From: Mariprofundaceae bacterium
Lineage (GTDB): Bacteria > Pseudomonadota > Zetaproteobacteria > Mariprofundales > Mariprofundaceae
Assembly (NCBI GenBank): GCA_030950835.1
Contig: JAUZQU010000188.1
Coordinates: forward strand, 1-6,221
Reading direction: 5' to 3'
DNA: 6,221 nt
Shown: positions 6,116-6,221 of the stretch, in pieces
Position numbering within the stretch: the first letter of the stretch is position 1
Layout: every line of letters begins with the position of its first letter
Position numbers and translations under genes: made by a program
The notes under the pieces: model-generated
Database searches by the model: none
Seen by the model: only the letters and a program-made list of their open reading frames with translations
What the model was told of the DNA's origin: nothing

Positions 6116-6221
6116 ATTATAGATTGATGCTTAGGGCTGGTGAAAACCAACTTGTCTTTCCCTGAATTGTTGATGCTGGCAGTGAGTCCGAGGCTCGGGT
6201 AAAGGTAGGTGGTGATGTGTT
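6088..6221 (-). CDS. Possible C-terminal end of an unidentified ORF (partial)
   Basis: On the minus strand a frame enters from the window edge and runs 43 codons to TAA (plus-strand 6088-6090), ending SPKHQSIMPAIQAERQ. The visible residues start HITTYLYPSLGLTAS and look protein-like, but I recognise no family. Its codons favour C at third positions (atc, acc, ctc, agc), unlike the plus-strand genes here, which would fit imported DNA such as an insertion sequence or phage gene. Only 43 residues are visible and no start is seen, so an open frame by chance is a real possibility. Confidence 0.25.
   Translation of the reverse strand, partial: HITTYLYPSLGLTASINNSGKDKLVFTSPKHQSIMPAIQAERQ

Noticed and set aside
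1..6221. CRISPR array, tRNA or rRNA
   Set aside because: No regularly spaced repeats, no cloverleaf with a TTC-containing arm and CCA end, and no rRNA-like conserved stretches were seen on either strand.

Overview
The window is a dense, plus-strand stretch of bacterial chromosome, most likely from a Gram-negative proteobacterium. Three type II secretion system (T2SS) genes imply an outer membrane. DnaX and ClpB are of ordinary bacterial type, the clpB promoter looks sigma-32-like, and the clpB ribosome binding site is a long match to the usual 16S anti-SD. Base composition is moderate (about mid-40s % GC by eye). A gamma- or zetaproteobacterium is plausible, but the genus cannot be read from the sequence.

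Bases 1-2049 hold the distal end of a T2SS operon: the 3' part of gspL, then complete gspM and gspN. These are inner-membrane platform or accessory proteins, each with one membrane segment. Each gene starts on the stop codon of the one before (TAATG, TGATG). The same TGATG junction joins gspN to dnaX (2049-3773), the DNA polymerase III clamp-loader subunit, so a replication gene is apparently co-translated with secretion genes. dnaX has a run of nine A's (3175-3183) just after the end of the clamp-loader core, and both alternative frames meet a stop within five codons. This is the classic layout for making a short gamma form next to full-length tau.

Bases 3774-3933 are intergenic and contain a good sigma-32-type heat-shock promoter, overlapped by a perfect 9-bp inverted repeat, and a 9-nt Shine-Dalgarno match for clpB. 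clpB starts at 3934 and is convincing up to about codon 658 (GYVGF, pore loop 2 of the second AAA+ domain). There the family sequence stops abruptly and is replaced by foreign DNA.

That foreign DNA (about 5910-6030) is a roughly 120-bp element with inverted ends of the form GAGGAA(A)GGGGTC-NN-GTCTAT, followed by a tandem extra copy of the end sequence (to 6045). It resembles a small non-autonomous MITE or REP/RAYT-type element. The remaining 6046-6221 has no ClpB coding in any frame. It holds a structured segment and, on the minus strand, a possible C-terminal end of an unidentified ORF entering from beyond the window. The clpB copy therefore lacks its last ~200 residues here, including Walker B and sensor motifs of D2, and is probably non-functional. 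I see no clearly novel multi-gene system. The points of most interest are the broken clpB with its inserted element and the dnaX slippery site.
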